This document shows, piece after piece, positions 41,659-50,667 of a stretch of 64,000 nt of DNA. Both the position numbers and the translations under genes were made by a program. The stretch covers positions 1,240,001 to 1,304,000 of the forward strand of contig NZ_VFOA01000001.1 of assembly GCF_006715865.1 (NCBI RefSeq). Direction: 5' to 3'. The notes below the pieces were generated by a model, which was given only the letters and a program-made list of their open reading frames with translations, was not told the DNA's origin and searched no databases. The DNA is from Cellulomonas sp. SLBN-39 (lineage in GTDB: Bacteria > Actinomycetota > Actinomycetes > Actinomycetales > Cellulomonadaceae). Position 1 is the first letter of the stretch. Each line of letters starts with the position of its first letter.

Positions 41659-42171
41659 TCAGGCCTGCGGCTCGGACACGTCCGCGACGGTCGCGCCCAG
41701 CACCCGCACGAGGTCGTCCGCGGCGAGCGTCACGCCCACGCCGTGCCCGCCGCCGCCGATCGACACGGTCCGCCCCACGGCCCGCTCGTCGACGACCACC
41801 GGCCACGTGCGCGTCGTCCCGAACGGCGTGATCGTGCCCCGCTCGAACCCCGTCACCGCGAGCGCGGTCGCCGCGTCGGGCATCGACATGCGGCTGACGC
41901 CGAGGAGGGCGCGCAGGCGCGGCCAGGAGATCGCGCGGTCGCCGGGCAGCAGGACGAGGAGGAAGTCGTCGTCACCGCGGCGCACGACGATGGTCTTGAG
42001 CAGGTCCGCGGGCGCGATGCCCCGGGCGGCGGCGGCCTCCGCGAGGGAGCCGACGCGGCCGTGCCGGGTGCGGGTGTACGCGACGCCGGCGGCGTCGAGG
42101 GCCGCGACGACCCGCGCCTCCCCCTCGGTGCTCAGCCCGGCGCCCGGTGGGGCGGGGCTCGGCTCGGTCAC
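41659..42171 (-). CDS. YbaK/EbsC-type aminoacyl-tRNA deacylase
   Basis: The 170-residue protein has the YbaK fold: ADLLKTIVVRRGDDDFLLVLLPGDRAIS with the lysine typical of the deacylation site, ALLGVSRMSMPDA, and TPFGTTRTWPVVVDERAVG. Members hydrolyse mischarged Cys-tRNA(Pro) or similar tRNAs. It is cytoplasmic and has no partner here. The GTG at 42171 is the likely start. It is divergent from the I36-like gene across 276 bp of lower GC. Confidence 0.88.
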   Translation of the reverse strand: MTEPSPAPPGAGLSTEGEARVVAALDAAGVAYTRTRHGRVGSLAEAAAARGIAPADLLKTIVVRRGDDDFLLVLLPGDRAISWPRLRALLGVSRMSMPDAATALAVTGFERGTITPFGTTRTWPVVVDERAVGRTVSIGGGGHGVGVTLAADDLVRVLGATVADVSEPQA

Positions 42172-42447
42172 ACCCTCATGGTCGCACGGTCACCGCCAGC
42201 CCTGAGCCCGACGGACCTCGCGCCCGCCACTGCGTCGCCGACACGACGGGTCGCGGACGCAGAGAGCGCGAGGGTCCCGGATCGCCATCGCCACGCCACG
42301 ATCAGCCGTCGGACGCCGATCACCGTAGGTAACGATTGCATAACACCCCCCCGAGAAGGTGAACCGGCCACGAGGAGCGTCGGCGATCGGTACCGTCATG
42401 GCTCGATTAACTCCGCTACTGATCACATCAACTGCACGGGAGACGCC

Positions 42448-42855
42448 ATGAAGACCACTTTGCGCACAATCCTCACACTGGCCGTCGCCGCAACGTGCAC
42501 CATGCTTGTCGCACCGGCGGCGCAGGCGGTCTGCGATGCAGGTCACATGTGCATCTACGTCAACAACGACTACTCGGGCACCATGCGCGGATTTTCCAAC
42601 TCGAAGCTGAGCTGGGGTGGTTTCGGGCTCGACGACAAGGCGTCGTCCGCCTCGGCCAACGGCACTTCTTGCTCGAAGAGCTACTACTACGACAACAGGG
42701 ACTGGACAGGGGACTACTTCTACCTGAACTCCTACACGATCACAGGCGCCAACTACCAGGACCCGAACCTGAGCAACGGAGCCGGGTACGGCACCTGGGC
42801 CACGAATAACGCGAACGACAAGATCTCCTCGGCGAACTTCGCGTCGTGCAGCTGA
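42448..42855 (+). CDS. Secreted I36-like (beta/gamma-crystallin-type) protein
   Basis: A 135-residue precursor with a clear signal peptide (about 1-27, ending APAAQA-VC). The mature part has CDAGHMCIYVNNDYSG, SWGGFGLDDKASSASANG and YYYDNRDWTGDYFYLNS, the pattern of peptidase inhibitor I36-type proteins with four cysteines. GC content is much lower than in the rest of the window, about 53% in one 60-nt line. Ribosome site GGGAG lies 5 nt before the ATG. It is first in a run with a lipoprotein, a peptidoglycan-binding adaptor and an ABC transporter, so it may be the exported effector of that system. Inhibitor activity is not shown. Confidence 0.8.
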   Translation: MKTTLRTILTLAVAATCTMLVAPAAQAVCDAGHMCIYVNNDYSGTMRGFSNSKLSWGGFGLDDKASSASANGTSCSKSYYYDNRDWTGDYFYLNSYTITGANYQDPNLSNGAGYGTWATNNANDKISSANFASCS

Positions 42856-43850
42856 TCCCGCGAGCCACCCGCGGATCGCGGTCCCTCCCGATCGCGATCC
42901 GCGGGGTCACCCTGACGGTCACGACAGCCTGCCTGATGGCCGCGTGCACCAGCGGGGCCCCTGATGCCGCACCGCGGCCGGACGCCGGTGCGACGTCAGC
43001 CGCACTGGCGGCAGGCGTGTCGCTCGTGGCGGAGCTCGACCCCGACGCGGGCTCGATCGCGCTCCCGTTCGACCAGTTCATGCCGACGTTCGACGACTCG
43101 GAGGTCCTGGACCTCGCGACGCAGCTCGAAGCCGCCTCCTGCGCGGGCGACCAGGGTGTGCACTACCGGATCCCTGCACGCGACACCCCGCCGGAGTACT
43201 CGCAAGACACGCTGGACGGGCCCTGGACGATCGCGCAGGCCGAGCGGTTCGCCTTCGTCCGGCCGATGACCGACGCCGACCTGAGGGGCAACGGGGTCGT
43301 CGGCGCGCCCGAGGCAGGCCCTGCCGTCGAGCGGACGGACACCGTGCTCGCCGACATCCCGGCCGAGAGTCCTCATCGCGAGATCGTCGAGGACTGCTTC
43401 GCCGCGAACGAGATCACGGACAGGTTCGGCTCCGCGCAGAGCCCGTCCGGCCCGTGGATGACGGAGATGAGCGCCGCCGTCACCGCCGCCCAGGCCTCCG
43501 ACGAGGCGGATGCGCTCCGCTCCGAGCTGCGGGCGTGCTACGAGCAGCGCGGCATCGCGGTCGACACGTCCGCGTTCGACGCCGGGCGCCTCGGAGACAC
43601 GGCCGGCGTCGCCGGCGCCGACTCGTCCCTCATCGACGCGCAGCAGATCGAGCTGGCGATCGCTGTCGTCGAGTGCAAGAACGACGTCGGCTACACCGAA
43701 CGGGCGGCCGCCCTGGTCGCTCAGGCGCAGGCGCCGGTCGTCGTCGCCTACCTGGACGAGCTGCGCGCCTTCGCCACGGAGCTCGAGTCCACCAGGGACG
43801 AGGCGGAGCAGATCATCACCGAGCACGCGGACCTGACCACCACGTGGTGA
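42846..43850 (+). CDS. Hypothetical lipoprotein
   Basis: A 334-residue protein whose N-terminus has a twin-Arg-containing basic region, a hydrophobic stretch and the lipobox MAAC (Cys34), so it should be anchored outside the membrane. The rest is soluble, acidic and mostly helical, with Cys pairs in AASCAGD, EDCFAANEI, RACYEQRG and VECKNDVG. I do not recognise the family. It starts at GTG 42846, overlapping the I36-like gene by 10 nt, and overlaps the next gene by 4 nt, so it is an integral part of the run. Confidence 0.75.
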   Translation: MQLIPRATRGSRSLPIAIRGVTLTVTTACLMAACTSGAPDAAPRPDAGATSAALAAGVSLVAELDPDAGSIALPFDQFMPTFDDSEVLDLATQLEAASCAGDQGVHYRIPARDTPPEYSQDTLDGPWTIAQAERFAFVRPMTDADLRGNGVVGAPEAGPAVERTDTVLADIPAESPHREIVEDCFAANEITDRFGSAQSPSGPWMTEMSAAVTAAQASDEADALRSELRACYEQRGIAVDTSAFDAGRLGDTAGVAGADSSLIDAQQIELAIAVVECKNDVGYTERAAALVAQAQAPVVVAYLDELRAFATELESTRDEAEQIITEHADLTTTW

Positions 43851-45097
43851 ACGAGCCGAGCCGACCGCACCGAGCGCGATGGCTGGTGCTCTGGGTCGTC
43901 GCGTCCGTCCTGCTCGCGGGCGGCGCCTACGCCGTCGGTGCCGGCGTGCGGTCGCCCTTCGAGGAGGCCGCTGCCAACAGTCAGGCATCCGTCCCGGTGA
44001 CTGCCACCGTCTCGGAACGCACCGTGACGTCCGAGGAGTCGGTCGTGACCGGGACCGCGGCGACAGGAACCACCCGTGAGGTGACGCGCGCGGCCGAGGC
44101 AAGGACGATCGTCACCGCGGTGTCCGCAACCCCAGGGGACACCCTGCAGGCGGGGGCGTCTCCGGTCGAGATCAACAGCCGTCCCCTGATCGCCCTCACG
44201 CTGCCCTTCGACCTCTTCCGTGATCTGACGCCCGGGCTCGAAGGGTCGGACGTCTCGGCGGTGCAGGCGAGCCTGCAGGAGCTCGGCATGTACGACGGTG
44301 CGATCGACGGCGTGTTCGGGGCCAAGACGTCCGCTGCCGTCCGGTCGTTGTACGCGGGCGCCGGTGCACGCGCTCCGGAACCACCGCCAGGTGCCCTCGA
44401 GGCGCTCGACGCGGCGACGGCCGCCCTCGCGGAGGCGCAGGCGGCCAGGACGGATCAGGCCGACGAGGGCCCCGTCGACGACTCCACCTCGTCGGACCGC
44501 GCGGTTGCCGGCGCACGGGTCGCCCTCGCCAGGGCGCAGGCGGCGGCTGACACGCCACTTCCCTTCTCCGAGGTCCTCTCCCTGCCCACCGGGGCCACCA
44601 CCGTCGTCGACGTCGCAGGGCTCGGCACGGACGTGAGCGAACAGACGCTCCTCACGATCAGGTCGGGGAGCGCCACGGTGACGGCGCGCGCATCGGTCTC
44701 GGCCGCCGACCAGCTCGAGGCGGGGGATCCCGCCACGATCACCGATGCCGCAGACACGCAGGTCGCCGTCACTGCGACCGTCACGTCGGCCAGCGAGTTC
44801 AAGCCCGCCTCCACCGACGGGGGCTCGCCCCCGGGCTACGACGTGACGCTTGCTCTGACCGAGTCCCCGTTCGCGGACGGCGCGCTGGTCGTCGTCACGC
44901 CGGCCGAGGCGGCCGCGTCGACCACGGGGCCCGCAGTCCCGGCCACGGCGCTGCGGCAGGACGAGCAGGGCGAGTACGTCGAACGCGCGGGAGGCAGAGA
45001 ACGCGTGGCGGTGAAGGTGCTCGCGACGGGCGGCGGTTGGGCGGTCGTCGAGTCGTCCGCGCTCGACATCGGCGACGTCGTCCTGGTCAGCGGCTGA
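43847..45097 (+). CDS. Peptidoglycan-binding HlyD-like adaptor protein
   Basis: The 416-residue protein has one membrane helix (about 12-32) and an extracytoplasmic part. A peptidoglycan-binding motif (about 129-170) reads LEGSDVSAVQASLQELGMYD followed by GAIDGVFGAKTSAAV. The barrel-like halves around it (VTATVSERTVTSEESVV, and VTARASVSAADQLEAGDPAT) resemble membrane fusion proteins. Such adaptors work with MacB-type ABC transporters, linking the permease to the cell wall. The GTG at 43847 overlaps the lipoprotein stop. The next gene (ABC ATPase) begins at its stop. Confidence 0.85.
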   Translation: MNEPSRPHRARWLVLWVVASVLLAGGAYAVGAGVRSPFEEAAANSQASVPVTATVSERTVTSEESVVTGTAATGTTREVTRAAEARTIVTAVSATPGDTLQAGASPVEINSRPLIALTLPFDLFRDLTPGLEGSDVSAVQASLQELGMYDGAIDGVFGAKTSAAVRSLYAGAGARAPEPPPGALEALDAATAALAEAQAARTDQADEGPVDDSTSSDRAVAGARVALARAQAAADTPLPFSEVLSLPTGATTVVDVAGLGTDVSEQTLLTIRSGSATVTARASVSAADQLEAGDPATITDAADTQVAVTATVTSASEFKPASTDGGSPPGYDVTLALTESPFADGALVVVTPAEAAASTTGPAVPATALRQDEQGEYVERAGGRERVAVKVLATGGGWAVVESSALDIGDVVLVSG

Positions 45098-45778
45098 TGG
45101 GAGCGGCGATCCGCGCCCCGTGCCGTCACGAAGACCTACCCCGGCAGGCCGCCGACACAGGTCCTGCGCGGCGTGGACCTCGAGGTCGAGGACGGGGAGC
45201 GCCTGGCGATCTTCGGTCGCTCGGGAGCGGGGAAGTCGACCCTGCTGAACATCCTCGGTCTGCTGGACGTCCCCTCGGCTGGAACCTACGAGGTCCTCGG
45301 CGTGGACACGCTGGCCCTGTCGGCGTCTGCGCGTGACAAGCATCGATCGTCCGACCTGGGCTTCATCTTCCAGGAGCACCGGGTCCTCGGCGCCCGGACC
45401 GTCGCGGAGAACCTGGCGATCAGGCTCTCGATCGCGCGGACGCCGCAGCGAGACCGGGGCCGCCTGGTGAACGACGCTCTGGGGCAGGTCGCCCTCGAGC
45501 ACCGGCGCGACGCCCCAGGGCGGTTGCTCTCCGGTGGCGAGAAGCAGCGGCTCGCCGTCGCCCGCGCGATCCTGACGAACCCCCGCGTCCTGCTTGCCGA
45601 CGAACCGACGGGCAATCTCGACCGCGGGAACGCCGACAGGATCCTCGAGCTGTTCGACGCGCAGGCGGCCCGCGGCGTCGCGGTCGTCGTCATCACCCAC
45701 GACCCCAGCACCGCGGGGTGGGCCGACCGGTCGGTCGAGCTCGACGCGGGTGTCCTGACCGAGCGGGGTGCTCCATGA
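45097..45778 (+). CDS. MacB/LolD-type ABC ATPase, frameshifted near its 5' end
   Basis: The main frame (from 45122) gives AVTKTYPGRPPTQVLRGVDL, Walker A GRSGAGKST, signature LLSGGEKQRLAVARA, Walker B LLADEPTGNLD and the H-loop ITHDPS, a complete LolD/MacB-type ATPase. There is no start codon in that frame between the preceding stop (45095-45097) and GTG 45173. The natural ATG at 45097 is in another frame (MGAAIRA...). Removing one C from the CCCC run at 45116-45119 joins the two into a 226-residue protein. Either this is a sequencing error or the ATPase is broken. The stop overlaps the permease start. Confidence 0.78.
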
Positions 45779-46959
45779 CACTCTCGACCGTCACGGACCT
45801 GATCCGCGACGTGCTGGTCGAGATGCACACGCGGCACGCACGCACCGCTCTCATGGCAGCGGGTGTCGCACTCGCGACAGGAGCCCTCGTCGCGTCGCTG
45901 TCGATCTCCCGGCTCGCGGCGACCCAGATCGACACGGACCTGGCGGCGACGGCCACCAGGACCGTCACGGTCGCGCGCGTGACGACCGAGCAGGACGCGG
46001 GCGACGCGACCTTTCCGGAAGACGCTGCGTCCATCGCGTCGGGCCTCCCGCTGGTGGAGGCAGCAGGGCTGCGGCTGGACCTGACCGGCAAGACGAGCGT
46101 GACCGTCCGCACGGACGACCCTGTGCTGGGACCCGACGTCGACGGGCTCGTCGTCGCCGGCATCACGAGCGGCTACCCGGCCGCCGTCGGGGCGGAACCG
46201 GCCACGACGGCGTGGATGCTGGACGGCGAGCACCCCGTGGTCCTGCTGGGTCCCGGCGCTGCCGAGGCCCTGGACGTACCCGTCTCCGCCGATCCGACGG
46301 GGCACGGCGTCTGGGTCAACGGCGTGCGGCACCAGGTCGTCGGGTTCTTGGTCGGCTCGCCGGTCGTGGACGGTCTCGTGGCCCTGCCGTACCCGCGGGT
46401 CGAGAAGGAGCTGTCCACGGATGCAGACGCCACGATGACGGTGCTGACCGAGCCAGGCGCCTCGGGTCCGGTGTCCGCAGCGATCAGGGCTGCACTGCGA
46501 CCGGACGTGCCGGCCGTGCTGCGCACGTCCGTCGTGGTCGATGCGAGCGAGGTCCGCCGCGGCGTCGCCACCCAGCTCGACCGCCTGACCGCAGGGATCG
46601 GCGCGCTCCTCCTCGCGCTGACCATGCTGCTCATCGCCAACTCGATGGTCGTCTCGGTGATGTCCCGCACGGCCGAGATCGGCCTCCGACGTGCCATGGG
46701 TGCGTCGCGCAGCGGGATTGCCGCGCTCGTGCTCCTCGAGGCTGCGGTGTCCGGGGTCGTCGGCGGGGTCTCCGGATCGGCTGTCGCGGCTGTCGTCGTG
46801 CTCGTCGCCGCCGTGGCCAACAGCTGGACCGCGCACATGGACGTCGGGGTGCTCGCGCTGGCACCCGTGGTCGGCCTCGGCGTCGCGACACTCGCATCCG
46901 TGTACCCGGCGTTGCGTGCTGCGGCAGTTCAACCCGCGACCGCCGTGCGCTCCGACTGA
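45775..46959 (+). CDS. MacB-like FtsX-domain ABC permease
   Basis: The 394-residue protein has a first membrane helix (about 25-48), a large external MacB-type domain (about 50-265) and three helices of the FtsX domain (about 275-300, 320-350, 365-385). VMSRTAEIGLRRAMGASRSG is the coupling helix typical of the family. MacB-type permeases do not move substrates through the membrane but transmit force to external partners, expelling or activating envelope proteins. With the adaptor and ATPase it forms a tripartite complex. The ATG overlaps the ATPase stop (45775-45778). It ends the run. Confidence 0.9.
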   Translation: MTLSTVTDLIRDVLVEMHTRHARTALMAAGVALATGALVASLSISRLAATQIDTDLAATATRTVTVARVTTEQDAGDATFPEDAASIASGLPLVEAAGLRLDLTGKTSVTVRTDDPVLGPDVDGLVVAGITSGYPAAVGAEPATTAWMLDGEHPVVLLGPGAAEALDVPVSADPTGHGVWVNGVRHQVVGFLVGSPVVDGLVALPYPRVEKELSTDADATMTVLTEPGASGPVSAAIRAALRPDVPAVLRTSVVVDASEVRRGVATQLDRLTAGIGALLLALTMLLIANSMVVSVMSRTAEIGLRRAMGASRSGIAALVLLEAAVSGVVGGVSGSAVAAVVVLVAAVANSWTAHMDVGVLALAPVVGLGVATLASVYPALRAAAVQPATAVRSD

Positions 46960-47043
46960 GCACGACCCGGGCCGCCCCGCCGGCGGCGACGGTCCTGCCC
47001 GGACCCGGGGTACGGCAGATCGTCGCCGCGCTGCCCAGCCGTG

Positions 47044-47421
47044 TCAGCGACGTGCCAGCAACGCGCGCAGCTCGTCGACGACCGCCGACACCCACGCCGC
47101 GACACGCGCTCGCATGCCGCTGCCGGGACACCCGGACCTTGCCGCGACGCCTCGGGCGAAGCGGTCCCACTCGGTGTCGGGCGACCAGGCGTGGTCGGGT
47201 GCGGGACGCGGATCCGGGAGCCACTCCTCGTGCGGCGTCCAGGACGCCTGGGGCGGCGCAGCCGGACGCTGCGAACCGTCGCCTCCGGCGGCCCGGAGGC
47301 TGCGCTCGTGGGGGGCGGGCTCACCTGCACGGCCCCCGCTGCGCTGCCACACGTCGCCGGGGGTCTGCGCCCAGCCGTCCTTGTGGCGGCGCGGGGGCTG
47401 GGGGGCGTCGGGCACGGTCAC
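47044..47421 (-). CDS. Hypothetical Trp-rich soluble protein
   Basis: A 125-residue protein starting at GTG 47421 with a near-perfect ribosome site (AGGAGG) 7 nt upstream. The sequence is Pro/Arg/Trp-rich (KDGWAQTPGDVWQRSG, ASWTPHEEWLPDPRPAP) and probably disordered in the first 80 residues, ending in a helical tail (MRARVAAWVSAVVDELRALL). I do not recognise a family. The ribosome site is the best reason to believe in it. It lies downstream of the histidine kinase on the same strand, 126 nt away. Confidence 0.6.
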   Translation of the reverse strand: MTVPDAPQPPRRHKDGWAQTPGDVWQRSGGRAGEPAPHERSLRAAGGDGSQRPAAPPQASWTPHEEWLPDPRPAPDHAWSPDTEWDRFARGVAARSGCPGSGMRARVAAWVSAVVDELRALLARR

Positions 47422-47547
47422 GTCGCACCTCCTGGCGCCGGTCGGGCGTCGGGCGTCGACGCGTCCCCCAGCATGGCGGTCGCGGACGTCCGATTCCTCC
47501 TGGTTCACCCGAAGGTGTCACGGCGTGTCGCACGGACGCCGCACCGG

Positions 47548-49596
47548 TCAGGCGCGGTTCGCGGCGTCCCCCGCCGGCGCCGGGAGCGCGGAGCGGAGCG
47601 GGACGACGAGCTCGGCGGTGGTCCCGCTCACGCCGTCGGAGTCCAGGTGCACGGTGGCGTTGTTGCGCAGGGCCAGCTCGCGGACGAGCGCGAGCCCCAG
47701 CCCGACGCCGGGCACGGACCGCTCGACGGCGTCGGGCGCGCGGTAGAACCGGTCGAAGACGCGGGCGAGCTCGTCCGGGTCGATGCCGCTGCCGGTGTCG
47801 GCCACCCGGATCCGCACGCTCCTGCCGTCGGACAGGACGTCGACCCGCACCTGCCCCCCGGGCGGGGTGAACTTCAGGGCGTTGCCGAGCAGGTTCGCGA
47901 CGATCCGCTCGAGGTCCTCGACGACGAACGGGACCTGGACGCAGACGGACCGTGCGGCGCGCAGGTCGACCCCCCGCTCGTGGGCGACGGGGAGCTGGTC
48001 CTCCACGCAGCGGCGCAGGAGCGGGTCGAGGTCGACGTCGACGGGCACGCGTTCGGCGCGGGAGCCGAGCGCGAGCAGGTCCTCGACGAGGACGGACAGC
48101 CGGCGGGCGTTGCGCTCGACGACCGCGAGGTGCTCGCGCTGGGCCTCCGTGAGGTCGCCCTCGTCCTCCAGCAGCTCGGTGAACCCGACGATGCTGGTGA
48201 TGGGCGTGCGCAGCTCGTGGCTGACGGCGGAGACGAAGTCGTCCTTCTGGCGGGAGACCGCGCGCAGGCGCTCGGCGGCGCGGCGCTCGTGGCTCAGCGC
48301 CCGGCGGACCGCGACGTCCGCCTGGTGGCGCTCGGTGACGTCGACGAGCTGCGCGGTGACGAGCCACTCCCCGCTGGGCCGCACGCGCCGCGTGACGATG
48401 AGCTCGACCTGCCGCGCGTCGAGCCCGGGGGTCCCGAAGTCCGAGTAGCTCTCCCCGTCGGGAGCGAGGGCGGCCTGCCGGACGGCGCGGCGCAGCGCGC
48501 GGACGTGCGCCCCGTCGTCGTCGGGGACGGCGGGCGGCTCGTCGAGGGCGCTGCCGTCGACGACCAGGGGGATGGCGCCCCCGAGGAGCTCGACGGCGCG
48601 GGCGTTGCTCTGCAGGACCCGCAGGTCGCCGTCGGAACGCTCGTGCATGATGACGAGACCGACCTGCGCGTCGAGGACGCCCCCCTGCAGCAGCTGCTGG
48701 CGCGCGGCGCGCTCCTCGACGGCGAGGAGCTGCTCGGTGCGGGTCGCGGACAGCAGCAGGACGGAGGCGGCGAACGTCACGAGGAAGGCCTGGACGACGA
48801 AGTTCCGCTGCAGGTCGGTCAGCGCGGCGTTGCCGGCGAACGGCCCCAGGCCGAGGGTGGTGAGGGTCGTCACCGCCACCGCGACGCCGACGAGCTGCAC
48901 CGCCACGACCCGGGCGGAGTGCGCCAGCGCACCCCAGACCAGCACCGGCATGACCGCGAACGACAGCGGTGGTGCGCCCGGGGTCCCGAAGACGAGGGCG
49001 ACCACGAGGACGAGCGCCGCCCACTGCGCGGCGCCGCTGCGCGGCCCCCGGGTGGCGGTCCCGCGCACGGCCGGTGCGGCGAGCGGGACGATCGTGACGA
49101 TCGCCGAGGCGTGGCTGGCGACGACGGCCGGGGCCGTGGCCCAGAAGTCACCGCCGGCGAGGGTGGTCACCCAGAGGCCGGCGAGGGCCCCGGCGACGAG
49201 GGCGCCGACGGTCGCGGCGCCGAGGAAGGCGCGCACGTCGCGCACGGACTGCATGCGGAAGGGGCCGCGGCGACGCAGCAGCGCGACGACGACGAACGCC
49301 TCCACGCCGTTCGTCGCGCCGTACGCGAACGACAGCGCCGGGGAGCGACCGGCGACGAGGTTGGAGGCCGCCGTGACCACCACGACCGCGAGGCACACGA
49401 CCCACGTCCACCGTGCGGGCGCCGCGAGCACCGCCAGCACGGCGGCCCCGGCGGCCGGCCACCAGGCGGACGTGGGCTGCCCGGAGGACGCCATCTGGAC
49501 CGCGGCGACGCCCAGCAGGTAGGCCAGGCCCAGCATCACCGCGACGCGCAGCGCGGCTCCCTGCGGGGACGGGCGCTGCCCGTCGGCGTCCGACAT
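47548..49596 (-). CDS. MASE1-domain sensor histidine kinase
   Basis: A 682-residue kinase. About eight membrane segments (20-280) form a MASE1 sensor, followed by a PAS-like region (305-425), a dimerisation/phosphoacceptor domain with His460 in SAVSHELRTPITS, and a HATPase domain with NLLGNALKFTP, DTGSGIDP, RFYRA and GVGLGLALVREL. It should sense an unknown ligand in the membrane and phosphorylate a receiver. The divergent stand-alone receiver at 49692 is the obvious partner. ATG 49596 was chosen as the start nearest the first membrane helix. No output regulator with DNA-binding domain is nearby. Confidence 0.92.
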   Translation of the reverse strand: MSDADGQRPSPQGAALRVAVMLGLAYLLGVAAVQMASSGQPTSAWWPAAGAAVLAVLAAPARWTWVVCLAVVVVTAASNLVAGRSPALSFAYGATNGVEAFVVVALLRRRGPFRMQSVRDVRAFLGAATVGALVAGALAGLWVTTLAGGDFWATAPAVVASHASAIVTIVPLAAPAVRGTATRGPRSGAAQWAALVLVVALVFGTPGAPPLSFAVMPVLVWGALAHSARVVAVQLVGVAVAVTTLTTLGLGPFAGNAALTDLQRNFVVQAFLVTFAASVLLLSATRTEQLLAVEERAARQQLLQGGVLDAQVGLVIMHERSDGDLRVLQSNARAVELLGGAIPLVVDGSALDEPPAVPDDDGAHVRALRRAVRQAALAPDGESYSDFGTPGLDARQVELIVTRRVRPSGEWLVTAQLVDVTERHQADVAVRRALSHERRAAERLRAVSRQKDDFVSAVSHELRTPITSIVGFTELLEDEGDLTEAQREHLAVVERNARRLSVLVEDLLALGSRAERVPVDVDLDPLLRRCVEDQLPVAHERGVDLRAARSVCVQVPFVVEDLERIVANLLGNALKFTPPGGQVRVDVLSDGRSVRIRVADTGSGIDPDELARVFDRFYRAPDAVERSVPGVGLGLALVRELALRNNATVHLDSDGVSGTTAELVVPLRSALPAPAGDAANRA

Positions 49597-49691
49597 GAGC
49601 CCCCACCCCGCCCGTGCACCGTGGTGCCGACATGACGCCGGCCCGATCAACATGCACGATGGCGGGGGACGCGGCAACACCAGGGGGGCAC

Positions 49692-50060
49692 GTGGCGTCG
49701 GTGGTGGTGGTCGAGGACGACGCGGACATCGCCCGGCTCGTGGCGCGCACGCTGCGCGGAGCCGGTCACGAGGTACGGGTGGAGCACGACGGCCTGGCCG
49801 GGCTGACGGCCGTCCGCGAGGAGCGTCCGGACGTCGTCGTGCTCGACTGGATGGTGCCGCGGATGGACGGCGTCGAGGTGTGCGAGGCCGTGCGCGCGGA
49901 CCCGGACCTCACCGGCGTCAGGGTGCTGCTGCTCACCGCCCGGGCGGAGGACGACGACCTGGCGTGGGCCTTCGCCGCCGGCGCCGACGACTACGTGGCC
50001 AAGCCGTTCTCGACGCGCGACCTCACGGCCCGCGTGCAGGCGCTGCTGGACCGTCGCTGA
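49692..50060 (+). CDS. Stand-alone response regulator receiver (CheY-like)
   Basis: The 122-residue protein is a single receiver domain: acidic pocket VVVVEDDAD (Glu8-Asp9-Asp10), phosphoacceptor Asp52 (VVVLDWMVPRMDG), Thr82 and Lys104 (YVAKPF). There is no DNA-binding or enzymatic output, so it may act on a partner protein or relay phosphate. It is divergent from the MASE1 kinase and is the likely acceptor. GTG 49692 follows a GGGGGG stretch; ATG 49659 is a possible longer start. Confidence 0.88.
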   Translation: MASVVVVEDDADIARLVARTLRGAGHEVRVEHDGLAGLTAVREERPDVVVLDWMVPRMDGVEVCEAVRADPDLTGVRVLLLTARAEDDDLAWAFAAGADDYVAKPFSTRDLTARVQALLDRR

Positions 50061-50093
50061 CGACGTCCCCCGACGCGGGGCGCCGGCGCGGGC

Positions 50094-50513
50094 TCAGCCC
50101 GTCGTGGTGGACGGGCCGGGTGGCGGGACGTCCTCGACCCGGGCACCCAGGGCTGCCAGGCGTGCACCGAGGGCTGCACGACGGCCCGCGACGACGGGCA
50201 CGTCCGCACCCACGAGCTCCGACGGCGGGACGAACCACCCCCTGGGTGCGTGATGCCGCAACGCGTGGAGCGTCTGGACCGGCGCGGGCCCGACGTCCGT
50301 GACGCGCACCGTCACGAGCTCTCCGTCGTCGCGCGGCGTGCCGCCCGACCGTGGCCACAGGGCGGAGACGAGGGCGAGCACGAGGCCGCCCAGGCGCAGC
50401 ACGGTGCCCGTGACGTCCTGCCAGGGCGTGTCGGCCGTGGCTCCCAGCACCCACCCGGCGGCGACCAGCGCCACCCCGGCGCCGACCCCGGCAACCCGTC
50501 GCCCGAACGTCAC
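50094..50513 (-). CDS. Hypothetical membrane protein
   Basis: From GTG 50513 the protein has 139 residues with two membrane segments (about 6-24 and 35-52) and a soluble tail with LVTVRVTDVGPAPVQTLHAL. A longer start at 50588 would add 25 Arg-rich residues. I do not recognise the family. It converges with the receiver gene (34 bp apart). Confidence 0.55.
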   Translation of the reverse strand: MTFGRRVAGVGAGVALVAAGWVLGATADTPWQDVTGTVLRLGGLVLALVSALWPRSGGTPRDDGELVTVRVTDVGPAPVQTLHALRHHAPRGWFVPPSELVGADVPVVAGRRAALGARLAALGARVEDVPPPGPSTTTG

Positions 50514-50667
50514 AGCACCCCGTCCCCTCGCGTCCCGCCACGACCGGACCCGTCTGCGCATCCACGGCACCACGGGCGCGAGCCGCACGCCAGGACCGGT
50601 CCGCCGATGCTACCCAGCGGTACTCCCGCGTCGGACTGCGTGGCGCGTGCGGACACGCGGTCCCGAC

